DNA of 64,000 bases from Salipaludibacillus keqinensis (GTDB lineage Bacteria > Bacillota > Bacilli > Bacillales > Salisediminibacteriaceae), in NCBI RefSeq assembly GCF_003226325.1, contig NZ_PDOD01000002.1, forward strand, positions 558,001-622,000. Reading direction: 5' to 3'. Below the pieces are notes generated by a model. That model did no database searches and had not been told where the DNA came from. It saw nothing but the letters and a program-made list of their open reading frames with translations. The translations under genes were made by a program, and so were the position numbers. This document shows positions 17,619 to 25,814 of the stretch, one piece after another; the first letter of the stretch is position 1; every line of letters starts with the position of its first letter.

Positions 17619-18020
17619 TTATTCATTCACTAATCGCTTTGTTGCTTCTTGTAGTTGGAAAGTACGTACTTTTCTTGGTAAGAAACGACGAATTTCCGCT
17701 TCGTTATACCCCACTTGAATACGCTTCTCATCTAAAATAATCGGTCTTCTTAATAATCCTGGATGATCACTGATCAATTGAAAAAGCTTTTGAAGAGGCA
17801 TTGCATCCAATTCCACGTCTAACTCTTGAAATACTTTAGAACGAGTCGAAATAATTTCATCTGTTCCATCTTCGGTCATTCGAATCACTTGCTTTACTTC
17901 TTCTACGGATAGAGGGTCTGAAAAAAGGTTTCTTTCAACAAAAGGAATTTCATGTTCCTCTAACCATGCTTTTGCTTTTCGACATGACGTACAGCTCGGA
18001 GATGTAAATAATGTAACCAT
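17619..18020 (-). CDS. spx: Transcriptional regulator Spx
   Basis: A 133-residue ArsC-fold regulator that binds the RNA polymerase alpha C-terminal domain and turns on thiol-stress genes. The redox switch CxxC is at residues 10-13 ([12 protein letters not shown]), and the RPI motif ([16 protein letters not shown]) is present. Length matches B. subtilis Spx (131). Its proteolytic adaptor SpxH is encoded 8 kb away in the same window. A long AT-rich region of almost 700 bp lies upstream, and spx in B. subtilis is read from several promoters. Confidence 0.96.
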   Translation of the reverse strand: MVTLFTSPSCTSCRKAKAWLEEHEIPFVERNLFSDPLSVEEVKQVIRMTEDGTDEIISTRSKVFQELDVELDAMPLQKLFQLISDHPGLLRRPIILDEKRIQVGYNEAEIRRFLPRKVRTFQLQEATKRLVNE

Positions 18021-18661
18021 GACAAAATCTCTCCCTTCAAAAATTAATCGTTATCTATTCGTGTTTCATTGTTTAAACACTAACCACTTTACAATAATTA
18101 TTATACTATAGATAATTTAATTTGAATAGTCTATTATGAAAAAGTTATAAAATAGTTATGCAAGTTGTACAAAACAAATGGTAACACTGAAGGTAATTCC
18201 CGTTTTCACAATAATTAAACCTTTAAATGATATTTAATCCAAAGTTTTAATAAAAATTTCATTTCACTTCTAAATCAGGGCTCTCAGGGGTCTATTCTCA
18301 CTAATGTTCCGTTTCATTGATAATGGCCTCTGTTCAATTAAGAATAGGAACCTCTTTCAACGAGAACTTAACAACTTAAACACCTCAAGTAAATATATAC
18401 TATGTTTACAATATCACATTTTCAATTAAAAATATATATTATCAATTAGAATTAAAGCATTCCGTTTTGTTTAGTTAATAAAGTACTACATATGTAGGAA
18501 AAGTGATAAACCCCGGATCCACGTGGTTTGTTTGTCTCTTTTCTGCTTGGTTCGGGACAAACCTCAGAATGACGTGGCTTGTTTGTCTTTCTTCCTCCGA
18601 AAAGATATAAATGAACTGCTGGAAACTTATCTACAACTCAAAAATCCATACGCTAAACCTC
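18021..18661. other. AT-rich intergenic region upstream of spx
   Basis: About 640 bp with no convincing gene. It should contain the spx promoters. A pair of direct repeats (ACGTGGYTTGTTTGTCT at 18521 and 18572) is spaced 51 bp apart. A plus-strand frame from 18523 runs through the terminator and antisense to the small gene at 18712-18840 and has no ribosome binding site. Confidence 0.5.
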
Positions 18662-18700
18662 AAAAAAAACCAGCTCTCAATATGTTCCTCAGAGAGCTGG
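18662..18700 (-). terminator. Terminator of the 42-residue gene
   Basis: CCAGCTCTC and GAGAGCTGG form a 9-bp stem, followed by eight T on the minus strand, 12 bp after the stop codon. Confidence 0.85.
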
Positions 18701-18711
18701 CTTCCATTCCG

Positions 18712-18840
18712 TCAGGCTGTCCATTTACATTGAGAAACGGGCTGTTTCTTGGGAATTTTATTTACTTCATCCCATTTTCGCTTTAACAAGTCTTTTAACA
18801 AAACTTTTTTCTTTGTTTTCTTTCTAGTCCTATTTCCCAT
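18712..18840 (-). CDS. Small, highly basic protein, 42 residues
   Basis: The frame begins MGNRTRKKTKKKVLLKDL and ends QPVSQCKWTA; roughly a third of residues are Lys or Arg. AAAGGAGTG lies eight bases before the ATG, and a strong terminator follows directly, so this is very likely a real single-gene unit. No family recognised. The charge would suit a nucleic acid or spore-core protein, but that is speculation. A single Cys is near the C-terminus. Confidence 0.65.
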   Translation of the reverse strand: MGNRTRKKTKKKVLLKDLLKRKWDEVNKIPKKQPVSQCKWTA

Positions 18841-18920
18841 ACAAAACACACTCCTTTCATGTTTTGACAAGGTATAGACATATATGCAAAGCCTAGCGAA
18901 AAGCCAGACGGAAAGAAGAG

Positions 18921-19487
18921 TTAAGAAGTGGGTTCTTTCTTGGCCACTTCCTCATAGGTTAATACTTTTTCAACTGTGTCGTATGATTCTCCATATAACT
19001 CTTCATCTTTATACGTATGAATATTTTCATACGTGTGACACATCTTTTGATAAATGCTTTCTTCTGACTCATCTGTAGGTGACCAATAGAGAATTTCCAT
19101 CTCATTTACTTTACCAGTATCAAGGGAACGTCTGCTATAGCCGATCGACTTTGCATGCTTGAACCCTTCTCTTCTGTAAAACCGCTGTCTTTTCTCAGTA
19201 TCCGTATCGTCATAATCAACAGGTTCTACTTCAAGAATAATCGGTTTTTCTTTTTCCTTTAATTTATTTAGTAATTTTTTTCCTAATCCTTGACCTCTTG
19301 CTTTTTTAGAAACAAATAAATAATCAATAAATGTAAAATCTTCCATTTCAACATACATTAATACATGTAACGGACTATCGTCTTTCTTATAGACGCTCCC
19401 TTTATCTTTCAAGAGAAGTTCCATATGTTCTTTAGATTTCATTTCTTCCACAGGAAAATATTGGCTTAACTTCTCATACCAATTCAT
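18921..19487 (-). CDS. yjbC: GNAT-family acetyltransferase YjbC
   Basis: A 188-residue GNAT protein. The acetyl-CoA binding motif A is clear: FIDYLFVSKKARGQGLGKKL (R/Q-x2-G-x-G/A) near residue 80. In B. subtilis yjbC precedes spx and the protein is an acetyltransferase of unknown substrate, linked to salt-stress survival. The ATG at 19487 follows GGAGGT by seven bases; an in-frame start 15 bases earlier lacks this spacing. Confidence 0.88.
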   Translation of the reverse strand: MNWYEKLSQYFPVEEMKSKEHMELLLKDKGSVYKKDDSPLHVLMYVEMEDFTFIDYLFVSKKARGQGLGKKLLNKLKEKEKPIILEVEPVDYDDTDTEKRQRFYRREGFKHAKSIGYSRRSLDTGKVNEMEILYWSPTDESEESIYQKMCHTYENIHTYKDEELYGESYDTVEKVLTYEEVAKKEPTS

Positions 19488-19708
19488 AGTAGTGACCTCC
19501 ATTTAAATTCATCTGTTCAACATCTTCTATACCCTATTTTTGTATCTTTAAATCTACGTTTCACCTATTCTTACCTATATTATACGCTTTTTTTTAATTT
19601 TCATAAAGTTGATTTTCAACGGTTCTGAGTAAACAACCTTCGATTACACTCTGGAATTACATGAATTCACAGACAAGGTTAATCTTCCTCTTCATTTCTT
19701 CCAAAATG

Positions 19709-19742
19709 AAAAAAATTCACCGCATCATTTCTGACGCGGTGA
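19709..19742 (-). terminator. Terminator of the putative glycoside hydrolase gene
   Basis: TCACCGC-TCA pairs with TGA-GCGGTGA and is followed by a T-run on the minus strand. Confidence 0.8.
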
Positions 19743-19750
19743 CTGTCACT

Positions 19751-20977
19751 TTATTCGTTATCTAATTCTAAATCCAACATGTAGTCTACATCTTCTGTAT
19801 AACGGTTACCGGCATTCCATAACAAAAACTCATGGATGTCGTTGTCATATAGCGCTTGAATTTGTGCTTCCACTTCCTCTTTACCGTAGTTCAAATAGTT
19901 TCCTGAACCTAAGTAAGAAGCTGTGAAGTCTTGAAGCCACGGTCTTGAAACTGGCGGATCATCCAAAGCACCTAACACTTCATTTTCTACCTTTGAATAC
20001 TCATCTACCAATTCATAAGGGTATAGGTCCGGCTTATCTAAACCGAAATAAGGTGTCCAATGACTTGGATAAATCATCGATGAGATGACATCTACGTTTT
20101 CAGAGATTTGCGAGAAATTCTGTCCAATGCCTGGCGCTTCTGAGATTGTTGCGGCATAACCAAATATGTCTACGGAAACATCCACATCATATGGCTCTAA
20201 TCTTTCTCTAGCATGCGCAACAAACTCAGTCACGGCCGTCACTCGACGTTGCACATTCTCTTCAGGATTATCAGTAAAATCGCCGCCATCATATTCTAAA
20301 ATATCATCCCTGTTTTCAAATCCTTCAGGGAAACGAACATAGTCAAACTGAATTTCTTGAAAACCCATTTCTGCTGCTTTGATGGCGATGTCAATATTAT
20401 AGTCCCACACTTCTTCCAAGAATGGATTCACAAACGCTTCGCCTCTTCGGTTCTTCCATACCTCACCATTTTCTAAAAATGATAATTCAGGTTGATTTTC
20501 CGCTAATAATGTATCTTTAAAAACAACGATACGTGCAATTGGATAAATTTCATTTTCTTCAAGTGTTCGCATCATTTCTTCAGGATCACCAATCATACTT
20601 TGCGAAATATCATAGTAAGGATCGTCTTCATCAGGCCTGTATGTTAAGTAGCCATCATCATCTTTAATATCAATAACCATCGAATTTAACGCCGTTGTAT
20701 CCAATAAATCCAACAAATCATTGAATCTGGATCCCCCAGCAGAATGTCCTGTAACAAATACTCCTCTTACTGCATCTGGATACTCAAAGGTGTAGCCAGA
20801 ATCAAAGCGATAACGAGCCACTCTCTCAGGCCATTCCCGTTCTTCAAGTACGGTTTGCTTTTCAGAATGAAAAGCAACCTGTTTCGCCTCATTTTCTCCA
20901 TGAACTTGACCGGGCGCTAGCCATACCGTTAATGCGGCTGCCATAATACCTACACTATAAAAACTTTTTTTCCCCAT
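19751..20977 (-). CDS. Secreted putative glycoside hydrolase (DUF4015)
   Basis: A 408-residue protein with an N-terminal signal peptide (MGKKSFYSVGIMAAALTVWL, cleavage probably after the GQVHG region). The remainder matches the putative glycosyl hydrolase domain DUF4015, a TIM-barrel family. Typical segments are RGVFVTGHSAGG, LNSMVIDIKDDDGYLTY, EIQFDYVRFPEGF and SSMIYPSHW. Substrate unknown, presumably a cell-wall or extracellular polysaccharide. Single gene with its own terminator. Confidence 0.85.
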   Translation of the reverse strand: MGKKSFYSVGIMAAALTVWLAPGQVHGENEAKQVAFHSEKQTVLEEREWPERVARYRFDSGYTFEYPDAVRGVFVTGHSAGGSRFNDLLDLLDTTALNSMVIDIKDDDGYLTYRPDEDDPYYDISQSMIGDPEEMMRTLEENEIYPIARIVVFKDTLLAENQPELSFLENGEVWKNRRGEAFVNPFLEEVWDYNIDIAIKAAEMGFQEIQFDYVRFPEGFENRDDILEYDGGDFTDNPEENVQRRVTAVTEFVAHARERLEPYDVDVSVDIFGYAATISEAPGIGQNFSQISENVDVISSMIYPSHWTPYFGLDKPDLYPYELVDEYSKVENEVLGALDDPPVSRPWLQDFTASYLGSGNYLNYGKEEVEAQIQALYDNDIHEFLLWNAGNRYTEDVDYMLDLELDNE

Positions 20978-21444
20978 TTACCTTCCCTGCCTTTTATCAA
21001 TATAAAATTCTTAACGAACTAATAACAATATGACTGCTATCATGACAAATTATGTATGACTACATTTTAAAATTACTCGAATGTAACTTTATTAAATTCG
21101 TCTAACTGCTATTAAATATCTCTACTTGATAAATTATACATTGAATTGTCCTCATTACCAATGGATTTTTTTGAGGAATCTTCATTTGTTTTTATTTTCA
21201 ACAATTTTTCATTAGCGTTCCATTAATTTAAAAGCATTGAAAAAGAAGAACGTAGTGCTGCCTCACATTCTTCCAACGCCATTTAAATATGCATAAGCTT
21301 TATCCGGTTTATAGAATAAAATGAGAACCTCCCCTTTTCTTAAAATCAAGTTTACTTTTCCACATCTGAACCTGGTTCTACATCATCTCCCATGATACCC
21401 GCATTATTTTAACTTATAATTTAAAAATCGGGTGTACAGCCGTT
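20978..21444. other. AT-rich intergenic region
   Basis: About 470 bp between divergent genes. No gene, repeat or structured RNA is evident apart from the promoter at its right end. Confidence 0.4.
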
Positions 21445-21471
21445 ACTGTGCTCACCTTTATTAATACACTA
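21445..21471 (+). promoter_or_regulatory. Sigma-K-like promoter of YheC/YheD paralogue 1
   Basis: AC (21445-21446), 16 bases, then AATACACTA, against the sigma-K pattern AC-N16/17-CATANNNTA with one mismatch. The same promoter, including the flank AGCCGTTACT, precedes paralogue 5 at 29352-29378. Confidence 0.55.
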
Positions 21472-21503
21472 TAAGTAAATTAGACAAGAAAGGGTGAGAC
21501 TTC

Positions 21504-23141
21504 TTGACCTCTCAGAAAATTAGACAAAATCATCTGGGGGTTTTGATATCAAATAGAGCTTGGAGAGCCATTACTAAAGGGAAGGCGCATTACAGATTAA
21601 AACAATTAGCAGAAGCTAATAAAGCAATCAATCTCAATCTCTTTTTCTTCTCCATTAAGCAAATTGATATAAAAACTCAATCAATTATTGGTTATTACTA
21701 TGATTTCACAGATGAATCATGGAAAGTCAACTTATTCCCCTACCCCGATGTTCTGTATCGTCGTGGTGGTCCATCTAAAAAGTTTCGCAATGATTATCAC
21801 ATCTTTCTGAGCCAATGTGAGAAAAGACAGACATTTTTTCTAAACCCAACCACTTTGGGAAACTGGGAAATTTATAATTATTTCAACAGTGTTTCACGAT
21901 TAAAACCGTTTTTATTAGAAACTTTTTTGTACAAAGAGCCTAGAGATTTGGAATATATGCTGGATAAGTATAAGACAGTTTACCTTAAAGGAGTAACGGG
22001 ACGAAAAGGTCAACAGGTTGTAAGAGTAGAAACACACTTTGACAACAAATATGCCTGCAAGTATTTCGATCATAATAATAACAGTGTTCATAACAGCTAT
22101 TATGAGTCAGTTGAGGAGATGGTCCCTTTTCTGAATCATTTTTATTACGGAAAAAAATTTATGGTTCAAGAAGCTATTGACTTAATAAAGTTAAATGACA
22201 GGCGACTTGATTTAAGAGCAGAGCTTCAAAGAAATGCAGAAGGAAATATTGAAATAAGTGGCATATGCGCCAGAATGAGTATTAAAAATTCGCCTATTAC
22301 CATTCATTCTGAAGCCTTCCCTTTACCTAAGCTTTTTGAATTGCTTAACCTGCCTTCCATTACGAAAGAAGGACTAACTGAAGGAATCAGAGACTTCCTC
22401 ATAACGGTCTATGAAGAAACAGAAAAAAAATATGGGAAATTTGCAGAAATAGGTATAGATTTTGCTTTAACTCGGAACTTACAAATTAAATTTATAGAAT
22501 GTAACTCCCAGAGTGCAAAGGTTTCACTTATTAAAGCGTACGGTGAGAAAACGTTAAATCATGTACTGGTGAACATCCTGTCTTACGCCAAGTACCTGCT
22601 TGATGAGAATTATGAAGAATTCTCTTCTTCCATTCAAACCAATTCAAGCGATTCAGTGAATTCAGAAAGACGCTCTGAAGAAGAATCCAAAGATTTAATA
22701 AAGCCAACGAAATCGTCTGAAGAACAGATAATGTCATTAGAAAAAACATCTGATACCACAATTCAATTCGCTGAAAAAAATAACGTTAACTCAGGAACAC
22801 TTCCTGCCGAAAAACTGAGTAAAAATAAAAAAGAGTCACCCTCTAAGCAAAAACGAGTGAAGAAGAAAAAACCAACTTCCTCAGATAAACAAGGAATATT
22901 AATTAATTCCGTTCCAACGAACAATTTGTCTAAATCAGCTCTACTCAAACATGTTGCTGCAGAAAGAAAGAAAGCTGATGGCAAAACGAAACCTAAAGAG
23001 AGAATTCAACTAAATGAGCCTTTGAAAATGGATGAAGATAAGCAGAATATTTGGGAGTTTGCAAACGATGATTCTTTTTATTATTGGAACAAGTTCTCCA
23101 GATGGTTCAAATTGTCTTCGGACTTCGAAAAGAGAGGGTGA
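21504..23141 (+). CDS. YheC/YheD-family ATP-grasp protein with long C-terminal extension (paralogue 1)
   Basis: A 545-residue protein. Residues 1-365 match the YheC/YheD endospore coat-associated ATP-grasp family: N-terminal LGVLISNRAWRA, ATP-binding Lys162 and glycine loop (LKGVTGRKGQ), DLRAELQ, GIDFALT and the metal-binding FIECNSQ (Glu332, Asn334). Residues ~372-525 are a low-complexity Ser/Lys/Glu-rich, probably disordered extension. It ends in FYYWNKFSRWFKLSS, a motif also found at the end of paralogue 5, which lacks the linker. It starts with TTG after AAGGGTGAG. Ligase-type activity on an amino acid or peptide of the spore surface is inferred from the fold only. Confidence 0.85.
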   Translation: MTSQKIRQNHLGVLISNRAWRAITKGKAHYRLKQLAEANKAINLNLFFFSIKQIDIKTQSIIGYYYDFTDESWKVNLFPYPDVLYRRGGPSKKFRNDYHIFLSQCEKRQTFFLNPTTLGNWEIYNYFNSVSRLKPFLLETFLYKEPRDLEYMLDKYKTVYLKGVTGRKGQQVVRVETHFDNKYACKYFDHNNNSVHNSYYESVEEMVPFLNHFYYGKKFMVQEAIDLIKLNDRRLDLRAELQRNAEGNIEISGICARMSIKNSPITIHSEAFPLPKLFELLNLPSITKEGLTEGIRDFLITVYEETEKKYGKFAEIGIDFALTRNLQIKFIECNSQSAKVSLIKAYGEKTLNHVLVNILSYAKYLLDENYEEFSSSIQTNSSDSVNSERRSEEESKDLIKPTKSSEEQIMSLEKTSDTTIQFAEKNNVNSGTLPAEKLSKNKKESPSKQKRVKKKKPTSSDKQGILINSVPTNNLSKSALLKHVAAERKKADGKTKPKERIQLNEPLKMDEDKQNIWEFANDDSFYYWNKFSRWFKLSSDFEKRG

Positions 23142-23147
23142 TTAGGA

Positions 23148-23891
23148 TTGAGACTATGGGGCAGAAATAAATATCACATGTATTTAGCATTGAAGAAAAA
23201 CAAAAATTTACTACCATATTTGCCTGTAACCAAAATGTGGCATAAATACCACTTGAGACGAATGCTACTTAAATATAAATCTGTTGTCATTAAACCAAAC
23301 AATGGAAAACAAGGAGACAGTATTTATTTCGTCAAAGACGCTGCATCAGGATATGAAATCACAATTGACAATAATAACTATTCATTCCGCACTATACAAG
23401 GGGTCCAAAATTTTCTTGAGTGCCAGTTCGGTGAGAGAGAATTTATTATTCAGCAAGAGATTGAACTGTCAGAAATAGATGATAGACGATTTGATTTCAG
23501 AGTAATTGTTCAGCGGAAATCAGTAAATAAACCTTGGACTATAACCGGAATTCTTGCAAGAAAAGGAGAAATAGGCTACAAGATCACTAACCGGAGGCGC
23601 CATGGAACTGCTATTCCTTTTGAGGAAGCGTTAAAACATTCTGATATTGCACATGGTATAAAGGAGAATATGGAAAAAGAAATTAAAGATTTGGCTTTGG
23701 AGGCCTCCAAAACATTAGGGCGTTCATTTCCTGACCAAAAAATATTTGGAGTCGATATTGGGGTGCAAAAACAAGGGAAAATGTTCATTTTTGAACTAAA
23801 CCGCTGGCCGCTTTTAGGTGGATTTAAGAGCCTTGAAGATAAAAGCCAATATAATAAAATCATGGCTTATAAAGGAAAAAAGGCTAACTAA
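23148..23891 (+). CDS. YheC/YheD-family ATP-grasp protein, short form (paralogue 2)
   Basis: A 247-residue protein that keeps only the ATP-grasp part. It lacks the ~110-residue N-terminal domain of its relatives and opens with RNKYHMYLALKKNKNLLPYL. The core is intact: VVIKPNNGKQGDSI (Lys and glycine loop), DRRFDFRVIVQ, FGVDIGV and the metal-binding IFELNRW. The ribosome binding site is GAGGGTGAT with a TTG start 6 bp after the previous stop, so it is co-transcribed with paralogue 1. Substrate unknown. Confidence 0.8.
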   Translation: MRLWGRNKYHMYLALKKNKNLLPYLPVTKMWHKYHLRRMLLKYKSVVIKPNNGKQGDSIYFVKDAASGYEITIDNNNYSFRTIQGVQNFLECQFGEREFIIQQEIELSEIDDRRFDFRVIVQRKSVNKPWTITGILARKGEIGYKITNRRRHGTAIPFEEALKHSDIAHGIKENMEKEIKDLALEASKTLGRSFPDQKIFGVDIGVQKQGKMFIFELNRWPLLGGFKSLEDKSQYNKIMAYKGKKAN

Positions 23892-24016
23892 ATTCATTTG
23901 TTTGTACGGATATTAATACTTCAGTCTAGATTTTTGAAACTTTAAAGAGAATGGAAGAAAGGTAAATAACCGCAGAAAATTCGAACATACTTGGAGATTT
24001 TTCAAACAATATTTGT

Positions 24017-24073
24017 GTCGTCAAAACATATAGGTTCCTGTGGGAACACTGTGAGTCTATATGTTTTGACGAC
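24017..24073. repeat. Long 17-bp perfect inverted repeat with nested hairpin
   Basis: GTCGTCAAAACATATAG (24017-24033) is exactly complemented at 24057-24073. The 23-nt loop contains a second hairpin, GTTCC-TGTG-GGAAC. No T-run follows, so it is not an ordinary terminator. It could be a processed RNA, a regulator target or a mobile-element end. Confidence 0.7.
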
Positions 24074-24255
24074 ATTTACTTATTTTTTGTTTAAACTACC
24101 CCCCACTTACCACTCTTACTTGGCGGCTCGAACCATGTTTGACCATTCTTGTGGGACTCAAGTGGTAACCAAATCATTTCCCCGTTACCGATTATGCTTA
24201 CCAAGTTAAGAATCGAGTCCATGAGCAATACCAAAAAAATTCACCTGAGATTTGC
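24074..24255. other. Unexplained sequence between inverted repeat and coat-like gene
   Basis: A 182-bp stretch with several short complementary segments (for example TTACCACT near 24108 and AGTGGTAA near 24160). A plus-strand frame crosses it (23991-24209) but has no ribosome binding site and reads through the inverted repeat. I see no gene. Confidence 0.35.
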
Positions 24256-24283
24256 ACATTTTTGTGTAAGCGCCCATAAGATA
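24256..24283 (+). promoter_or_regulatory. Sigma-K consensus promoter of the small coat-like gene
   Basis: AC at 24256, 17 bases, then CATAAGATA, a perfect fit to AC-N16/17-CATANNNTA. The gene start is 20 bp further on, after GGAGGTG. Indicates mother-cell expression late in sporulation. Confidence 0.6.
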
Positions 24284-24302
24284 CCGTGGAGGTGAATATA
24301 TA

Positions 24303-24692
24303 ATGAGTATGCCTATTGTACCGAAACAACCGCACAGACCTGATCTGGATAAAGTAATTATTGATTTGCTGGAGTCTATTGCCCTTGAGGAAGTAGCTTT
24401 ATCGCATCTACTTAATGCAGAAGCTGAAAAAATCCAATCTTTTTTATGTAAATTTCATGAAGATCACAAAGCAGACTACGTTAAATTAATTTCTTTTAAC
24501 AATTCTGTAAACAGTACATTGAGTTCAATCGTCATGAAGGAATTTCTTTTGCTGAGGAAGTTGGAGACAACGCTGCAGATTACAGATGAAAAGGTATGTA
24601 AGAAAAAAGATCATAAAGATAAACCACATAGGAAAAAATGTCCGCCTCTTTGTCCGCCGGGCTGCAAGTGTGACGAATGTAAACAGGCTTAA
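24303..24692 (+). CDS. Small SIALEE-motif protein with Cys/Lys/His-rich tail
   Basis: A 129-residue protein. Residues 1-95 are helical with the motif ESIALEEVALSHLLNAEAEK, also found in the opposite-strand gene at 25358-25660. The C-terminal 30 residues switch to CKKKDHKDKPHRKKC and CPPLCPPGCKCDEC, a tail with six cysteines that could bind metal or cross-link in the coat. I recall similar small proteins in many spore formers, sometimes fused to collagen-like repeats, but know no established function. A sigma-K-type promoter supports a spore-surface role. Confidence 0.75.
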   Translation: MSMPIVPKQPHRPDLDKVIIDLLESIALEEVALSHLLNAEAEKIQSFLCKFHEDHKADYVKLISFNNSVNSTLSSIVMKEFLLLRKLETTLQITDEKVCKKKDHKDKPHRKKCPPLCPPGCKCDECKQA

Positions 24693-24696
24693 TGTG

Positions 24697-25260
24697 ATGA
24701 TTATGCCACCTGATCAGCATCTTTGTGAATCGAAAACGTTTATCCTGAAGGCAATTGATCAATTGGAATCATCTGTTATCCAGTATTTCCGGCTTTCGGA
24801 AAAAATGATTGAAGCTTCATATGTGATTCATTCTGACCAGGATCAAGACTATGAAACCAGTCTTTTTAAAACGGCTTGCTGTTTAAGATCTTTTTTCAGT
24901 TATTTAATTGAACTTCAAGAAATTCTTATGAAGAAAAAAACTGTAATACTGTACACTATTTCAAGAGAGGATATTCTTCAACAGCCTCAATTCAGTGTTT
25001 TTCATCAGAATAGTATACAGCATCAGGAAGCTGTAAAAGCCTGTCTGGAAAGCAACATTAAATCAATTATTACTCATTATGCTTGGTTTAAAGACATTTA
25101 TATAATGAAAGAGCAGCTCGAAGAATTTCTTCACTATTATAAACTAAAGAAAAACATGCTTAACGTTTATTTTGAAGAAGAGATGTATCCTGAACCATCA
25201 CCGCCATTATTAAATATAGCCAAGGGATCATATAAAAGGAGAACAGACACACAGAGATGA
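24697..25260 (+). CDS. Helical protein of unknown function in the coat-gene cluster
   Basis: About 187 residues, predicted almost wholly alpha-helical, with no signal peptide and no recognised motif. It starts 4 bp after the preceding stop, with ATG at 24697 or 24703; the open frame extends further upstream only inside the previous gene. The weak ribosome binding site and tight spacing suggest translational coupling. A perfect 12-bp hairpin follows. Co-transcription from a sigma-K-type promoter suggests a spore-coat role, which is inference. Confidence 0.65.
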   Translation: MIMPPDQHLCESKTFILKAIDQLESSVIQYFRLSEKMIEASYVIHSDQDQDYETSLFKTACCLRSFFSYLIELQEILMKKKTVILYTISREDILQQPQFSVFHQNSIQHQEAVKACLESNIKSIITHYAWFKDIYIMKEQLEEFLHYYKLKKNMLNVYFEEEMYPEPSPPLLNIAKGSYKRRTDTQR

Positions 25261-25277
25261 TGCTTTGCCGCAGACAG

Positions 25278-25310
25278 AGCATGAAAAGGAAACAGGAACC
25301 TTTTCATGCT
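25278..25310 (+). terminator. Hairpin after the 24.3-25.3 kb transcript
   Basis: AGCATGAAAAGG and its exact complement enclose a 9-nt loop, 18 bp after the stop. There is no real T-run, so efficiency is uncertain. Confidence 0.5.
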
Positions 25311-25357
25311 TTACGGCGGTCTTTTAAATCATTTTCGGTTTATCTGATGTGGGCTCT

Positions 25358-25660
25358 TCAGACCTCATCATGATCCTTTTCGTCAATTAGTTCAATCACA
25401 TCTTCTAGCTTGAACTGTAGGAGCATTTCTTTTTTAATAACATTTCTTAGCATTCTTTCAACACTGCTGTTAGCTTCCATAAGGTCGTCAAACGTACTGT
25501 CTCCGTCATTAATCACCTTTTGAAGCTTTTCACCTTCAGCGTTCATAATATGCGCTAAGGACAATTCTTCAAGTGCAATAGATGTTAATAAAAGATTGAT
25601 AGCATCCTTACGATCAATATTAATATGCGGAGAAAAATCAGGTATTTCAGGCATTCCCAT
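25358..25660 (-). CDS. Small SIALEE-motif protein (second copy)
   Basis: A 100-residue helical protein with LLLTSIALEELSLAHIMNAEGEKLQ in its first half (shown here in part: SIALEELSLAHIMNAEGEK) and VIKKEMLLQFKLEDVIELI near the end. It is homologous over most of its length to the gene at 24303-24692, but has no Cys-rich tail and lies on the opposite strand. The ribosome binding site is AAAGGGGA. Function unknown; likely spore-associated by context. Confidence 0.75.
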   Translation of the reverse strand: MGMPEIPDFSPHINIDRKDAINLLLTSIALEELSLAHIMNAEGEKLQKVINDGDSTFDDLMEANSSVERMLRNVIKKEMLLQFKLEDVIELIDEKDHDEV

Positions 25661-25814
25661 CGAGTAAAATCCCCTTTCAAAAATAGAGTCAATTATAACA
25701 TATGGCTCTGGAAGTATTTTGCATAGGCGAATATCCCGTATTCTGAAATTTTGGCCTGACCCGCTTATTCATCGATTATTTCGTAACCATTTGGTTTAGT
25801 GGAGGTGTATTAGG

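Noticed and set aside
18523-18786. 87-residue plus-strand frame
   Set aside because: It is antisense to the small basic gene and its terminator and has no ribosome binding site.
23991-24209. 72-residue plus-strand frame
   Set aside because: It reads through the 17-bp inverted repeat, has no ribosome binding site and no familiar motif.
24586-24696. Upstream extension of the 187-residue helical protein
   Set aside because: It lies wholly inside the preceding gene in another frame; the first sensible starts follow that gene's stop codon.
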